Under the pieces are notes generated by a model that made no database searches, was not told the DNA's origin, and was given only the letters and a program-made list of their open reading frames with translations. Below, one piece after another: positions 8,963 to 18,002 of a DNA stretch of 64,000 nucleotides. Numbering within the stretch: the stretch's first letter is position 1; each line of letters opens with the position of its first letter. Source of the DNA: Calditrichota bacterium (GTDB lineage Bacteria > CLD3); the NCBI GenBank assembly GCA_008501735.1, contig QQUF01000045.1, positions 124,001 through 188,000 of the forward strand. The letters run 5' to 3'. A program made the position numbers and the translations under genes.

Positions 8963-10261
8963 ATGAGACAACCTCACAAAGAGGATTTCGCCGAAACTAT
9001 TAATTTTTTGTATAGCCTTTTTAAATTTGGCATTAAACTCGGCTTAAAAAATATCCAAACAATTTTAGAAGAGTTAGAAAATCCTGAAACAAATTTTAAA
9101 ACTATTCACATTGCTGGAACAAACGGCAAAGGTTCGACTGGAGCAATGCTACAAAGCATTTTTAGAGTTTCAGGTTACAAAACAGGTTTTTTTACCTCAC
9201 CGCATTTAATTGACTTTCGCGAAAGAATCAGAATTAATGGGAAACCAATTCCTCAAAAAGATGTCATTGAATTTGTAAATCGAATGCAAAACTCTATTTT
9301 AAAAAACAAGTGTACTTTCTTTGAAACTACAACAGCTATGGCTTTTGATTACTTTGCAAAAGAGAACGTTGACGTTGCTATTATTGAAACAGGACTTGGC
9401 GGAACTTACGATTCAACAAATGTAATCTATCCCGAATTATCATTAATTACGGACATTGGCTTCGACCACAAAGAGATTTTGGGTGAAACTTTGGTACAAA
9501 TTGCTAAAGAGAAAGCAGGAATTATTAAAAATAATATTCCGTTAATTACTTCAAATACGAACAAAGAAATTTTAGATGTTTTACAGGAAGTTGCTATCGA
9601 AAAGAATGCGGAATTGATTAGCTCCGAACAAAATTCTACTTTAGAACTCATAAATGACAATTCAAATAATTTGGAACTCAATTACAGTTTGGGCGAAGAA
9701 AAAATTAACGGAATCAAAATGCCATTTTTGGGAAATCATCAGCAAAAAAATGCAAAACTTGCAATTACTTCAGCTATGTTTCTTTCAAAAAGATTTGATA
9801 AAATTTCCAAAGAAGCTATTAGAAATGGAATTCAAAATACAATTTGGTTAGGACGTTTCACAATCATTGAAGAGAATCCAAAGATGATTTTGGACGTAAC
9901 TCATAACCCTGACGGAATGAAAGTATTTGTCGAAACTTTGCAAAAATATTTCCCTACTTCAAAAGCATTTTGTGTAATCGGAATGGCGAGTAACAAAGAC
10001 ATAAAAACTTGTTTTGGCATTTTAGAGGGCAATTTTGAAAAATTTGTCTGCGTAACACCAAACGTCGAGAAAGTTCTTGAAGCTAAAGAGTTAGTAAAAT
10101 TTGCACCAAAAAATTCAATCGCTTCTACAACAGTTGAAAAAGGAATTGAGTTAGCTAAAAGTTTAACAACAAACGAAGACATAATTTGTGTAATTGGTTC
10201 ACATTTTACAGTGGGTGAAGCCTTACATAAAATTTATAACAAAAAAGAATTATTAATTTAA
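8963..10261 (+). CDS. folC: Bifunctional dihydrofolate synthase/folylpolyglutamate synthase
   Basis: A 432-residue Mur-ligase-like enzyme that adds glutamate to dihydropteroate or folates using ATP. It shows the P-loop GTNGKGS (52-58), the FTSPHL motif where folate binds, ETGLGGTYDSTN, ITDIGFDH, and a C-terminal ligase domain with LDVTHNPDGM and CVIGS near the end. Length is standard for FolC. The gene lies 27 bases upstream of the rho ATG and is likely co-transcribed with it. Folate metabolism is also represented in the window by folA at 23.5 kb. The 232-base gap upstream is the divergent promoter region. Confidence 0.95.
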   Translation: MRQPHKEDFAETINFLYSLFKFGIKLGLKNIQTILEELENPETNFKTIHIAGTNGKGSTGAMLQSIFRVSGYKTGFFTSPHLIDFRERIRINGKPIPQKDVIEFVNRMQNSILKNKCTFFETTTAMAFDYFAKENVDVAIIETGLGGTYDSTNVIYPELSLITDIGFDHKEILGETLVQIAKEKAGIIKNNIPLITSNTNKEILDVLQEVAIEKNAELISSEQNSTLELINDNSNNLELNYSLGEEKINGIKMPFLGNHQQKNAKLAITSAMFLSKRFDKISKEAIRNGIQNTIWLGRFTIIEENPKMILDVTHNPDGMKVFVETLQKYFPTSKAFCVIGMASNKDIKTCFGILEGNFEKFVCVTPNVEKVLEAKELVKFAPKNSIASTTVEKGIELAKSLTTNEDIICVIGSHFTVGEALHKIYNKKELLI

Positions 10262-10288
10262 ACTATCATAAAATAATTGGAAAAACCA

Positions 10289-11668
10289 ATGCCAGCACCA
10301 ATCAGAAGAAGAAGAATCCCAAGACCTAAACCACAAGTTGAAGAGAAAGCTGAAATTGTTGAAGTATTTGAAACAGAAGCTAAAACTGAAAGTAAGCCAA
10401 AAGAAAAAGAAGTCGAAAAATTAGACATCTCACAATTACAGAATCTTAAAGTTACCGAGCTAACAGAAATGGCTATTTCTTTTGGAATCAAAAATCACTC
10501 TACTCTTAAAAAACAAGATTTAATTTTTAAAATACTCGGAGCAAAAGCCAAAAAAGATGGTTTCATTTTTGCTAAAGGTGTAATCGAAGTCCTTCCTGAT
10601 GGTTACGGATTCCTTCGTTCACCAGATTATAATTACCTTCCAGGTCCAGACGATATTTACGTTTCACCTTCTCAAATTAAAAGATTTCATCTTAGAACAG
10701 GAGACACAGTTCAAGGTCAAATTCGTCCTCCAAAAGATTCAGAGCGATTTTTTGCACTCCTCAAAGTAGAAGCAATTAACTTCGAGAAACCTGAAAAACA
10801 AAAATACAAAACTTACTTCGACAACTTGACTCCGCTCTACCCTGAAGAAAGAATTAAATTAGAAGCTGCCCCAAAAGACTACGATATGAGAATTATGGAT
10901 TTGTTTACTCCAATTGGTAAAGGGCAAAGAGCTTTAATTGTAGCACAACCAAAAACAGGTAAAACAACCTTACTCCAACACATTGCAAACAGCATTTCTA
11001 AAAACCACCCTGAAATTTATATGATTGTTCTTTTAATCGACGAAAGACCTGAGGAAGTAACCGATATGAAACGTTCAGTTTTTGCCGAAGTTATTAGCTC
11101 AACTTTTGACGAACCACCTGAAAGACACGTTCAAGTTGCCGATATGGTTATTGAAAAAGCAAAACGATTGGTTGAAGTTAAAAAAGATGTTGTTATTTTA
11201 TTAGATTCACTAACAAGACTTGCAAGAGCTCACAACGTTGTAATTCCTCACAGTGGAAAAATCCTTTCTGGTGGTGTTGATTCAAATGCTTTACACAAGC
11301 CCAAAAGATTCTTTGGAGCGGCAAGAAATATCGAAGAAGGTGGAAGTTTGACAATCATTTCAACCGCTCTTGTTGAAACAGGAAGTAGAATGGACGATGT
11401 GATTTTTGAGGAATTCAAAGGAACTGGAAATATGGAACTTCAACTTGACAGAAGACTTAGCGACAGAAGAACTTATCCTGCAATTGACATCATTAAATCC
11501 TCAACTCGTAAAGAAGAATTGCTTCTTAACCAACTTGAACTTGGTAGAGGTTGGATTCTTAGAAAATTCTTTAGCGATATGACTCCGATGGAAGCAATGG
11601 AAGAATTGCTCGGAAAAATGAAAGGTACAAAATCAAACCAAGAATTTTTCAAAGTAATGAGTTCGTAA
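10289..11668 (+). CDS. rho: Transcription termination factor Rho
   Basis: A hexameric RNA-dependent ATPase that ends transcription. I place the start at ATG 10289 (459 residues); an in-frame TTG four codons earlier is the alternative. After a basic, Pro/Glu-rich leader of about 45 residues comes the Rho N-terminal helical domain and the RNA-binding cold-shock fold ([20 protein letters not shown]). The RecA-like core has Walker A AQPKTGKT near residue 220, the Walker B segment [36 protein letters not shown] (Q/R loop region) and [12 protein letters not shown]. Normal length. Second gene of the folC-rho unit. Confidence 0.97.
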   Translation: MPAPIRRRRIPRPKPQVEEKAEIVEVFETEAKTESKPKEKEVEKLDISQLQNLKVTELTEMAISFGIKNHSTLKKQDLIFKILGAKAKKDGFIFAKGVIEVLPDGYGFLRSPDYNYLPGPDDIYVSPSQIKRFHLRTGDTVQGQIRPPKDSERFFALLKVEAINFEKPEKQKYKTYFDNLTPLYPEERIKLEAAPKDYDMRIMDLFTPIGKGQRALIVAQPKTGKTTLLQHIANSISKNHPEIYMIVLLIDERPEEVTDMKRSVFAEVISSTFDEPPERHVQVADMVIEKAKRLVEVKKDVVILLDSLTRLARAHNVVIPHSGKILSGGVDSNALHKPKRFFGAARNIEEGGSLTIISTALVETGSRMDDVIFEEFKGTGNMELQLDRRLSDRRTYPAIDIIKSSTRKEELLLNQLELGRGWILRKFFSDMTPMEAMEELLGKMKGTKSNQEFFKVMSS

Positions 11669-11742
11669 TAATTATTAATGTTTAATGACTAATAAATTTG
11701 CACTGAGCGACTTTAACATTCATCTTTATTAGGTTCTCTGAC

Positions 11743-11890
11743 GTTACGCAAAAAATATCCTTCACGATAAAAAACAAAAATTGAAATTTAATTTTTGTTT
11801 CGGATACGCCGCACACTGCCGTGCGTCTCTACGCAGTTTAGTTTTTCGTGTGTTTTGTGGGCAGTTTCTTAATTTCATTTTTTGCGTAAC
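11743..11890. mobile_element. MITE-like element C with perfect terminal inverted repeats
   Basis: A 148-base non-coding unit fills most of the gap after rho. Its ends are perfect inverted repeats, GTTACGCAAAAAAT at the left and its complement at the right. Inside, AAACAAAAATT/AATTTTTGTTT forms an 11-bp hairpin at 11772-11800, followed by a locally GC-richer part. The same GTTACGCA end is found on two longer elements at 41.4 and 52.7 kb, but the core here is unrelated to theirs by eye. No clear target-site duplication was seen. It could double as a terminator for the convergent genes. Confidence 0.6.
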
Positions 11891-11896
11891 ATCAAA

Positions 11897-12469
11897 TTAA
11901 TTTAATTTTAGAAATGGGATAAATCTTGGAGTATTTCTTTTGTACTCCAAATATTTTTCTCCAATCTCTTGAATCATTCTTTTTTCTTCAAAATAACTTC
12001 CGACAAAAAAGTAAGTTGCACAGCCAACACTAAAAACCAATTTGTTTTCTGTTGGCGAAGAGTCAAAAATTAGTAAAATTGTTGAAAAAAAGTAAAGTGG
12101 ATGGCGACAAAATTTGAACATTCCTTTGGTAGTAAAGGAAGTTGTTTTCTGTTCTTTTAAGCCAAGAAATTCTGTTCCTGAAAAATCCCTAAGTGTCAAA
12201 AGAAAGCCTAAAATGCCTAACACTCTTAAAGCATTGAAAATGCTCTTCCAAGTCCCTTCTAAAGTGTAAATTGAGTTTTGGTTGGTTTTCAAAATGAAAA
12301 AATAATACCAAAAGCCAAAAGTCAAAACACTGAATAAATTGTAAATAAGTCGGTAATTCTTGTCTGAAATTTTCTGTTTTTGGAAAGTCTGTTTTATTGA
12401 ATAAGTAGCAGTTAGCGAATGAAGAATACAGCAAAAGATAAAAGTCGAAATTGTTAGAAACAAATCCAT
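11897..12469 (-). CDS. Isoprenylcysteine carboxyl methyltransferase/NnrU-like membrane methyltransferase
   Basis: A 190-residue integral membrane protein with about five hydrophobic helices. The C-terminal half has the signature of the ICMT/phospholipid methyltransferase superfamily: CRHPLYFFSTIL, then EEKRMIQEIGEKYLEYKRNTPRFIP. In this superfamily the RHPxY and EE...Y..Y residues bind S-adenosylmethionine at the membrane face. The substrate here is unknown; bacterial members act on lipids or isoprenoid-like molecules. It starts two bases after the SirB1-like gene and is the last gene of a minus-strand run of dppC-like, HemK-like, sirB1-like and this gene. Confidence 0.8.
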   Translation of the reverse strand: MDLFLTISTFIFCCILHSLTATYSIKQTFQKQKISDKNYRLIYNLFSVLTFGFWYYFFILKTNQNSIYTLEGTWKSIFNALRVLGILGFLLTLRDFSGTEFLGLKEQKTTSFTTKGMFKFCRHPLYFFSTILLIFDSSPTENKLVFSVGCATYFFVGSYFEEKRMIQEIGEKYLEYKRNTPRFIPFLKLN

Positions 12470-12471
12470 TT

Positions 12472-13320
12472 TTACCCAACAGGACTTTTCTGGAGAATCA
12501 TTGAAAATCTTAAAAAGGCTTCCATTTTTTCTTTTTGGTCAAGATTTTGGTAAACACCGACTAAGTTCCGCAACATTCTTTGCAAAATGTATTTATCAGA
12601 AACAGGATAAAGAAATTCATCTTTGAAAGGAATGTTTAGAAGTTTCACAAACTTCTTGCAATCTTCGGCAGTTAAAAAATTTCCGTTATTAAAAGGGTCA
12701 ATAAAAATATCTCTTTTGCCTCTAAACTTGAGCAAAAAATGTCCCGGAACCCCTACTCCGCTAATTGGAAAATTCAACCTTCTTGCAACCAAAATAAAAA
12801 TCACAGAAAGGCTAATCGGAATACCTTTTTTCCCGTCAATTACGCAATTTATGAAACTATTTTCAGGCTCATAATAATTTGTTTGATTGCCTCTGAAATT
12901 CATTTTCTCAAAGAAAAACCTGTTCATTGCTCCCAAAACTTCAAAGTGGTCATCGAAATGCACAATATCTTCAAGAATTTCGTTTGCAAAATCATCTAAC
13001 TTTTCGAGGTAATTTATTGAATTCAAAGTTGGAAATTCTAAATTTGAAATTAAAAAAACTCCACTTTCCAAACAATCAAAAGTATTGTTGTGCAAAATGA
13101 ATTTAAATTTTTCTTCCAAAATTGGTTGGTTAATTACTTTCAGCAAATCATTAATTTTTGACTTGTAATCTGAGTTTGTAGAGTCAAAATAATTTTCTTT
13201 GAGATTCGGAATTGCCTTTTCACCGAGCAAGACTAATTCATTAAAAGCAACAGTTGAAATTTTTTCGTCAGTGTCTTCAAGAAGTGAAATCAAAGCCGTA
13301 GTTTTATCATATTTAGACAT
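12472..13320 (-). CDS. SirB1-like protein with transglutaminase-like fold
   Basis: A 282-residue cytoplasmic protein. The N-terminal 75 residues are helical (HEAT-like). The middle contains the SirB1 family core: NCVIDGKKGIPISLSVIFILVARRLNFPISGVGVPGHFLLKF, whose elements correspond to the transglutaminase-like Cys and His positions. A TPR-like helical tail follows. Function of SirB1 proteins is not established. In E. coli sirB1 lies beside prmC; here too it overlaps by 8 bases a HemK/PrmC-type methyltransferase gene, which supports a conserved functional link. Confidence 0.85.
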   Translation of the reverse strand: MSKYDKTTALISLLEDTDEKISTVAFNELVLLGEKAIPNLKENYFDSTNSDYKSKINDLLKVINQPILEEKFKFILHNNTFDCLESGVFLISNLEFPTLNSINYLEKLDDFANEILEDIVHFDDHFEVLGAMNRFFFEKMNFRGNQTNYYEPENSFINCVIDGKKGIPISLSVIFILVARRLNFPISGVGVPGHFLLKFRGKRDIFIDPFNNGNFLTAEDCKKFVKLLNIPFKDEFLYPVSDKYILQRMLRNLVGVYQNLDQKEKMEAFLRFSMILQKSPVG

Positions 13321-13987
13321 TTTTTAGTTCTTCCAATTCGTAAACAAGTAGTTTTTCAGTAACCAAATTCTTTTGAGAAATTAGTGTAATCGAAATTTTT
13401 TCTTTAAAGTCATTTAGAATTTCAGGCAATTTTGAATTTGTAGAAATTACAATAAATGCCTTACCATTTTCATTTAAATAAAACTTAAACTCATCGAGAA
13501 AATTCACAAAAGTTTCAAAGTTCTCCCCTGCCCTCCAAGAAAAATCGTGTAAATCTTCCGGTTTTCCTTTGTAGTAAGGCGGATTAAATAAAATGAAATC
13601 AAATTTTTCACTCTTTAAATTTTCAAAAAGATTGCTGACTTTAAAATTTATGTTTTTTTCTGTTTTGTTCAGAAGTGAATTTATTTTAGCAGAACGAATT
13701 GCCTCTTCGTTAATGTCGGCACAAACAACTTTTGCATTCTTTTTCGCACAAGAAATTCCAATTACTCCTGTTCCAGTTCCTAAATCTAAAACTTTGGAAT
13801 CTTTTTTTATAAAATTTATGATTGAGTCAATAAAAAATTCGGTTGCAAAGTAAAGTGTTGGATTAAAAGTTTCTTCTAAAACCAAAATATTTAAGTCTTT
13901 AAATTTCTCCAAAACCAAATTTTTGTAACGCTTGGAATCAAATATTTTGAACTTTAAATACCTTAAATTTCTTAAAACTTTAATCAC
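13313..13987 (-). CDS. HemK/PrmC-type class I methyltransferase (short form)
   Basis: A 224-residue SAM-dependent methyltransferase with a GTG start. Motif I is LDLGTGTGVIGI (67-78), and the catalytic NPPY (135-138) defines the N6/N5-methylating HemK clade, which methylates the Gln of the GGQ motif in release factors. It lacks the usual N-terminal helical domain of PrmC (about 275-290 residues in the family), so it resembles HemK2/MTQ2-like short enzymes. It could methylate release factors or another protein or a nucleic acid; the substrate is open. Its 3' end overlaps the SirB1-like gene by 8 bases. Confidence 0.8.
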   Translation of the reverse strand: MIKVLRNLRYLKFKIFDSKRYKNLVLEKFKDLNILVLEETFNPTLYFATEFFIDSIINFIKKDSKVLDLGTGTGVIGISCAKKNAKVVCADINEEAIRSAKINSLLNKTEKNINFKVSNLFENLKSEKFDFILFNPPYYKGKPEDLHDFSWRAGENFETFVNFLDEFKFYLNENGKAFIVISTNSKLPEILNDFKEKISITLISQKNLVTEKLLVYELEELKNV

Positions 13988-13990
13988 AAT

Positions 13991-14821
13991 TTAATCTTTA
14001 ATTTTTGGATCTAAAATATCTCTCAAGCCATCACCAAAGAGATTAAAGCCTAAAACTGTAATCAAAATTGCAATTCCCGGAAATGTAATTGCCCACCAAG
14101 CACGAAGAATTAAAGGTCTTGCTTGAGCCAACATTGCTCCCCATTCTGGTTGTGGCGGTTGAGCTCCAAGTCCAAGAAATCCCAAACCAGCAGCTTCCAA
14201 AATTGCTCCTGCAAAACCAAGCGTTGCTTGAACAATTATCGGAGCAAGGCAATTTGGTAAAATCTCAATGAACATTGTGTGAAAATCACCGAATCCTGCA
14301 GCATTTGCGGCTTCGGGATATTCGTTACTTTTTTCAACTAAAACAGTTGCACGGACTAATCTGATGTATTGGGGAATTCCAACAATTCCGATAGCAATCA
14401 TTGCATTTGTCAATCCAGGTCGAAGAACAGAAACAATCATAATTGCCAAAAGAATACTCGGAAACGCAAGCATTATGTCTGTGAATCTCAAAATTATCGA
14501 ATCTACTTTGCCACCGTAGTAACCAGCCAAAACTCCAAGTGGAATTCCAATTGTGAGTGAAATCCCAATCGAAATAAACCCAACAAAAAGGGAGATTCTT
14601 GAGCCGTAAATTATTCTGCTCAAAATGTCTCTGCCAAACTCGTCTGTCCCAAGAAGATTTGAAGTAACAAAAGGTTCAGTCAACCTTCGAGAAAGTTCCT
14701 GTGAATTTGGGTCAAAAGGAGCAAGAATCGGAGCAAAAATAGCTGTAAAAATAACCAACGAAATTAGTGCAAGTCCAAAAACTGCGATTGGGTGTTTTTT
14801 TAAATCTTTTAAAAAAGTCAA
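13991..14821 (-). CDS. ABC transporter permease of the DppC/OppC family (orphan)
   Basis: A 276-residue inner-membrane permease of peptide or nickel ABC importers. It has the N-terminal TM helix and APFDPN leader typical of DppC, LLGTDEFGRDILSRIIYGSRISL, six membrane segments in all, the EAA-type loop EYPEAANAAGF that contacts the ATPase, and the C-terminal LGFNLFGDGLRDILDP ending. Full length for the family. DppC normally works with DppB, ATPases and a binding protein; none lie next to it here, so the partners must be elsewhere. It starts (TTG) 3 bases before the end-to-start junction with the HemK-like gene, suggesting co-transcription. Confidence 0.9.
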   Translation of the reverse strand: MTFLKDLKKHPIAVFGLALISLVIFTAIFAPILAPFDPNSQELSRRLTEPFVTSNLLGTDEFGRDILSRIIYGSRISLFVGFISIGISLTIGIPLGVLAGYYGGKVDSIILRFTDIMLAFPSILLAIMIVSVLRPGLTNAMIAIGIVGIPQYIRLVRATVLVEKSNEYPEAANAAGFGDFHTMFIEILPNCLAPIIVQATLGFAGAILEAAGLGFLGLGAQPPQPEWGAMLAQARPLILRAWWAITFPGIAILITVLGFNLFGDGLRDILDPKIKD

Positions 14822-14850
14822 ATTTGTTTTGGTTTATTTTAGAGGTAAAA

Positions 14851-15585
14851 TTAATTTTTCTTACAAAAGAAAACTTCTCTTTCAGGAGCTATTGACATTT
14901 GTTTCAAAGCATTTTTGCTAACAATTTCATCTGCTTTGAAAACTCTTACTTCAAACCCTGCTTTTTCGAGTCTGTCTTTGTAATCTCTTCCGTAGTTTCT
15001 GACGTGGTCGATTTGCCCGTAAAGTCTTAGTCTTTCTTCGTCCGAATCAACTGTAAAATCTTCTTCTGTAACTTCAACATTTATCGGAACTTGCAAAACT
15101 GCCCAACAACCCGTTTTCAAAACTCGGTAAAATTCGCCCATTGCCTTCCAATCTTCAATTACGTGTTCTAAAACGTGGCTACAATAAATTACGTCAAAAG
15201 TTTCGTCAGGAAATTGAATTTCTGTAATATCCATTTTTACCATTGCATCAGGGTCATTCAAGTCCGCCGTAACATATTCTAAATTTTTCTCTCTTTCAAG
15301 AATTGGTTTTATCGAAAGTTCAGGTGCAACGTGAAGCATTTTTTTGGAGTTTGAATCAAAAAGGTTTGTGTTTTTACGGAAGAAAAGTAAATCTAATCTG
15401 TGCCTTTGTTCAGACTCGCAAATTGGACACCAAGAATTTGGTTTCCCTGTTTCCAAATGATTCAAGAATTTTTGGATTTTTGTATCGCAAACAGGACAAT
15501 AAAATTCATCTCCTTTAAAAACATTTCTTTTTGTCTCAAAAGGAAGTCTTGCCAAAAATTTACGAGCCAGCCAAACATTTTCCAT
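14851..15585 (-). CDS. SAM-dependent methyltransferase with N-terminal zinc ribbon
   Basis: I choose ATG 15585 (244 residues); an in-frame TTG at 15600 would add five. Near residues 27-60 two CPxC-type pairs (CPVCDTK and CPICESE) form a likely zinc ribbon, followed by QRHRL. The catalytic part is a type 11 methyltransferase: MLHVAPE, VTADLND, DVIYCSHVLEHVIEDWKAMGEFYRVLK, then WAVLQVPI. This architecture is widespread among methyltransferases of polysaccharide loci, but no sugar genes are near, so the substrate is unknown. It lies 29 bases upstream of the dppC-like gene on the same strand. Confidence 0.8.
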   Translation of the reverse strand: MENVWLARKFLARLPFETKRNVFKGDEFYCPVCDTKIQKFLNHLETGKPNSWCPICESEQRHRLDLLFFRKNTNLFDSNSKKMLHVAPELSIKPILEREKNLEYVTADLNDPDAMVKMDITEIQFPDETFDVIYCSHVLEHVIEDWKAMGEFYRVLKTGCWAVLQVPINVEVTEEDFTVDSDEERLRLYGQIDHVRNYGRDYKDRLEKAGFEVRVFKADEIVSKNALKQMSIAPEREVFFCKKN

Positions 15586-15669
15586 TAATGAATAGAACAA
15601 AACAAAAAGCCTTAGTTTGTTAAAAGATTAGGTTGAATTTAAACATTTTATGAATTTTAACAAATTTAT

Positions 15670-16980
15670 TTAAACTTTCACCCAAAGATGAAATCTACTC
15701 TTGGCAAAAATGCTCAAAGTAACTCCTCTTGCAAACATAAACAAGGTCATTGCCAACCAAAGACTGTTGTTTCCCAAAACTTCTTTTGTCAGGTAAAAAA
15801 TAGGTATAAAAACTATAAAAGTGCAAATGAGCATTGAGTTTCTTAAGGTTTTTGAATCTGTTGCTCCGAGATAAATTCCGTCCCAAATGAAACAAAATCC
15901 ATTAATCAAAGGTGCAAGAATTGTCCAAATCATAAATTCTTTTGCTAATTCAATGACTTGATTTTTGTCTGTAAAAATGGAAAGAATGTGTTCAAAGAAA
16001 AAGTAGTAAACCAACGCAATCAAAACTCCAAGCCCGATTCCCCAATAAAATATTTGAATAATTATTTGTTTCAGATTTTCAATATTTTTGGCACCGATGA
16101 ATTTTCCGACTAAACTTTCAGCAGCGTAAGCAAAACCATCAATTCCGTAAGCAAGAATCATCCAAAGTTGGAAAAGGATTGTGTTGACAGCAAGAACTTC
16201 TTCGCCAAATTCTGCTGACTTTGCTGTAAAAAATGACAGTGCAAAAACTAAACTCAAAGTCCTAATTGTGATGTCTAAGTTTAAACGAAAAAACTTCTTC
16301 AAAGCCACAGAGTCTAAGATTTTTTCAAAGTTGAGTTTAAAGGAAAAATTGTAATGTTTAATTAAAATGTAAAATGAAAGGAAGAAACCTAAATACTGTG
16401 CGAAAACAGTTCCTAAGGCAACACCATCGGATTTGAAATCAAAAACTTTAATAAAAATTAAATTGAAAATTACGTTTGAAAGGTTTACTACAATTGTTAG
16501 GAAAAGTGGGATTTTCGAGTTTTGCATTCCCAAAAACCAACCTAAAACGACGTAGGAAAAAAGAGTCGCAGGAGCAGCCCAGATTCTAATTTCAAAATAA
16601 CTCCTTGCAAAAACTTCAACTTCTTCTGTTCCATCGACAAGAAAAAAACTTAGTTCAGCAATTGGAAATTGTAAAAGAATCAAAGCCAAACCGCCAAGAA
16701 TTGCAACCAAAAGTCCACGCATCAAAATCAAGTTCTGTTCTTCGGAATTGTTTTCACCGAATGCCTGAGCAGTCAAACCTGTTGTTCCCATTCGGAGAAA
16801 TCCAAAACCCCAATAAATGAAGTTGAAAATCATTCCGCCAATCGCAATTGCACCCAAGTAATGCAATCCTTCCAAATGTCCGACTAAAGCTGTATCAACC
16901 GAACTTAAAAATGGAATTGAAAGGCTTGTGAGAATGTTTGGAATTGCTAAATTCAGAATTTGCTTGTTAAGAGATTTCAA
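15670..16980 (-). CDS. MATE family efflux transporter
   Basis: A 436-residue inner-membrane protein with about twelve hydrophobic helices, the standard MATE length. The first helices read LNLAIPNILTSLSIPFLSSVDTALVGHLEG, the classic MATE start in which a conserved Asp follows a Pro-rich helix 1. The two halves are pseudo-repeats (second starts near residue 230). MATE proteins export drugs or metabolites in exchange for Na+ or H+. The N-terminus resembles the DinF-type branch. Start is TTG 16980 with GAGAAA upstream. A promoter gap of 121 bases separates it from the next upstream gene. Confidence 0.92.
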   Translation of the reverse strand: MKSLNKQILNLAIPNILTSLSIPFLSSVDTALVGHLEGLHYLGAIAIGGMIFNFIYWGFGFLRMGTTGLTAQAFGENNSEEQNLILMRGLLVAILGGLALILLQFPIAELSFFLVDGTEEVEVFARSYFEIRIWAAPATLFSYVVLGWFLGMQNSKIPLFLTIVVNLSNVIFNLIFIKVFDFKSDGVALGTVFAQYLGFFLSFYILIKHYNFSFKLNFEKILDSVALKKFFRLNLDITIRTLSLVFALSFFTAKSAEFGEEVLAVNTILFQLWMILAYGIDGFAYAAESLVGKFIGAKNIENLKQIIIQIFYWGIGLGVLIALVYYFFFEHILSIFTDKNQVIELAKEFMIWTILAPLINGFCFIWDGIYLGATDSKTLRNSMLICTFIVFIPIFYLTKEVLGNNSLWLAMTLFMFARGVTLSIFAKSRFHLWVKV

Positions 16981-17101
16981 GATTTCTCGAAGTTGAGGTT
17001 CAAATACTTTACTTTTGGCTGAATTTTAACTAAGTTTTCTGAAATCTTAAGATATTTTTTAATTCCTTATGATTTAATGCTTGGGAAAAAACTAATTGCC
17101 G

Positions 17102-17941
17102 TTAGTTTTTTCCTATTTTTTTGCCAAAAATCTTTTGTTGCAAATCGTCTCTGTGATTAATTTCGTTTACCAAGCTTTCAAAACAAAATTTAGAATTTTC
17201 ATTTCTAACTTTTGACTCAAAAAAAACTTTACCTTTTTCAAAAACTTGAATTGTAAAAAATGGTTGATTGTTGAAGTCTAACTCTTTGTTGTAACGAAAT
17301 TCAAAATCAGCTTCGTTTGAAGAATTGACCAAAATTAAACCTGTTTCATCAAAAAATGGCTTCTCTTTTCCTTTGAGTAAATCAACTTTAAAGTTTGAGC
17401 TAAAAATCACTTTTGTAGCCTCCAAGTCATTTTTGATTTTTAGGTTAAAGTAAAGATTTTCAAGAACAGACTTTATTTTTTTACCTGTGAGCAATGCAAG
17501 TTCAACTTCGTCTAAATCTTTAATTTTCAAGTTTTCAGCAAAAACAATTTCGCCCCTCAAAATGTCAATCAATTGGTAAGAGAAATATTTTTGAGAAATG
17601 AAAAATGTGATTAAAATATTTGCACTTATCCAACTTTGAATTTCACGTTTTTGAGAAGAATCACTTCCCAATAAATATTCACCAATTTCACTTTCTCCAA
17701 AACTAAACTCTGCCAGAAGTTTTTCAATCTGATGTCGTGGAACTAAGTTAAAAGCATTGTAGTTTGAAGTTGACTTTAGTTCCGACTGTAAAATGAAATT
17801 GAAACTACTAACTGAAAATTCCTCAATTCCTTGCTCAACTTGTGGAATTGTTACAGCCACAACAAACGGCTTTACACTTTTTTCTTGTGCAAAAATTTGA
17901 AAAGTAAAGATTACCAGAAATAAAATTATTAATTTTTTCAT
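17102..17941 (-). CDS. Exported protein of unknown function (CsgG/TolB-like N-terminal pattern)
   Basis: A 279-residue protein with a clear signal peptide ending at IFAQ (residue 19); GAGG precedes the ATG. The mature start FVVAVTIPQVEQG, the NFILQSEL segment and LVPRHQIEKLLAEFSFGESE...LLGSD resemble proteins with a CsgG/FlgO/TolB-N-like fold, which assemble at the outer membrane. No lipobox is present. The C-terminal half is beta-rich without a recognised motif. Function is unknown, and the CsgG-like reading is an inference from local patterns only. It lies downstream of a terminator that separates it from the 18.0 kb outer-membrane gene. Confidence 0.7.
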   Translation of the reverse strand: MKKLIILFLVIFTFQIFAQEKSVKPFVVAVTIPQVEQGIEEFSVSSFNFILQSELKSTSNYNAFNLVPRHQIEKLLAEFSFGESEIGEYLLGSDSSQKREIQSWISANILITFFISQKYFSYQLIDILRGEIVFAENLKIKDLDEVELALLTGKKIKSVLENLYFNLKIKNDLEATKVIFSSNFKVDLLKGKEKPFFDETGLILVNSSNEADFEFRYNKELDFNNQPFFTIQVFEKGKVFFESKVRNENSKFCFESLVNEINHRDDLQQKIFGKKIGKN

Positions 17942-17961
17942 TTTTTACCTCACTTAAGAAA

Positions 17962-17995
17962 TAGCCTTCAAGCAACTAAAATCACTTGAAGGCTA
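17962..17995 (-). terminator. Hairpin terminator after the 18.0 kb outer-membrane protein
   Basis: Perfect 11-bp stem TAGCCTTCAAG/CTTGAAGGCTA with a 12-base loop. Read on the minus strand it is followed by TTTCTT. It closes the 18003-18557 transcript ahead of the next gene. Confidence 0.75.
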
Positions 17996-18002
17996 GGTTT
18001 TC

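Noticed and set aside
10056-10062. GCGTAAC resembling the element ends
   Set aside because: It lies inside folC coding sequence with no inverted partner nearby; a chance 7-mer.
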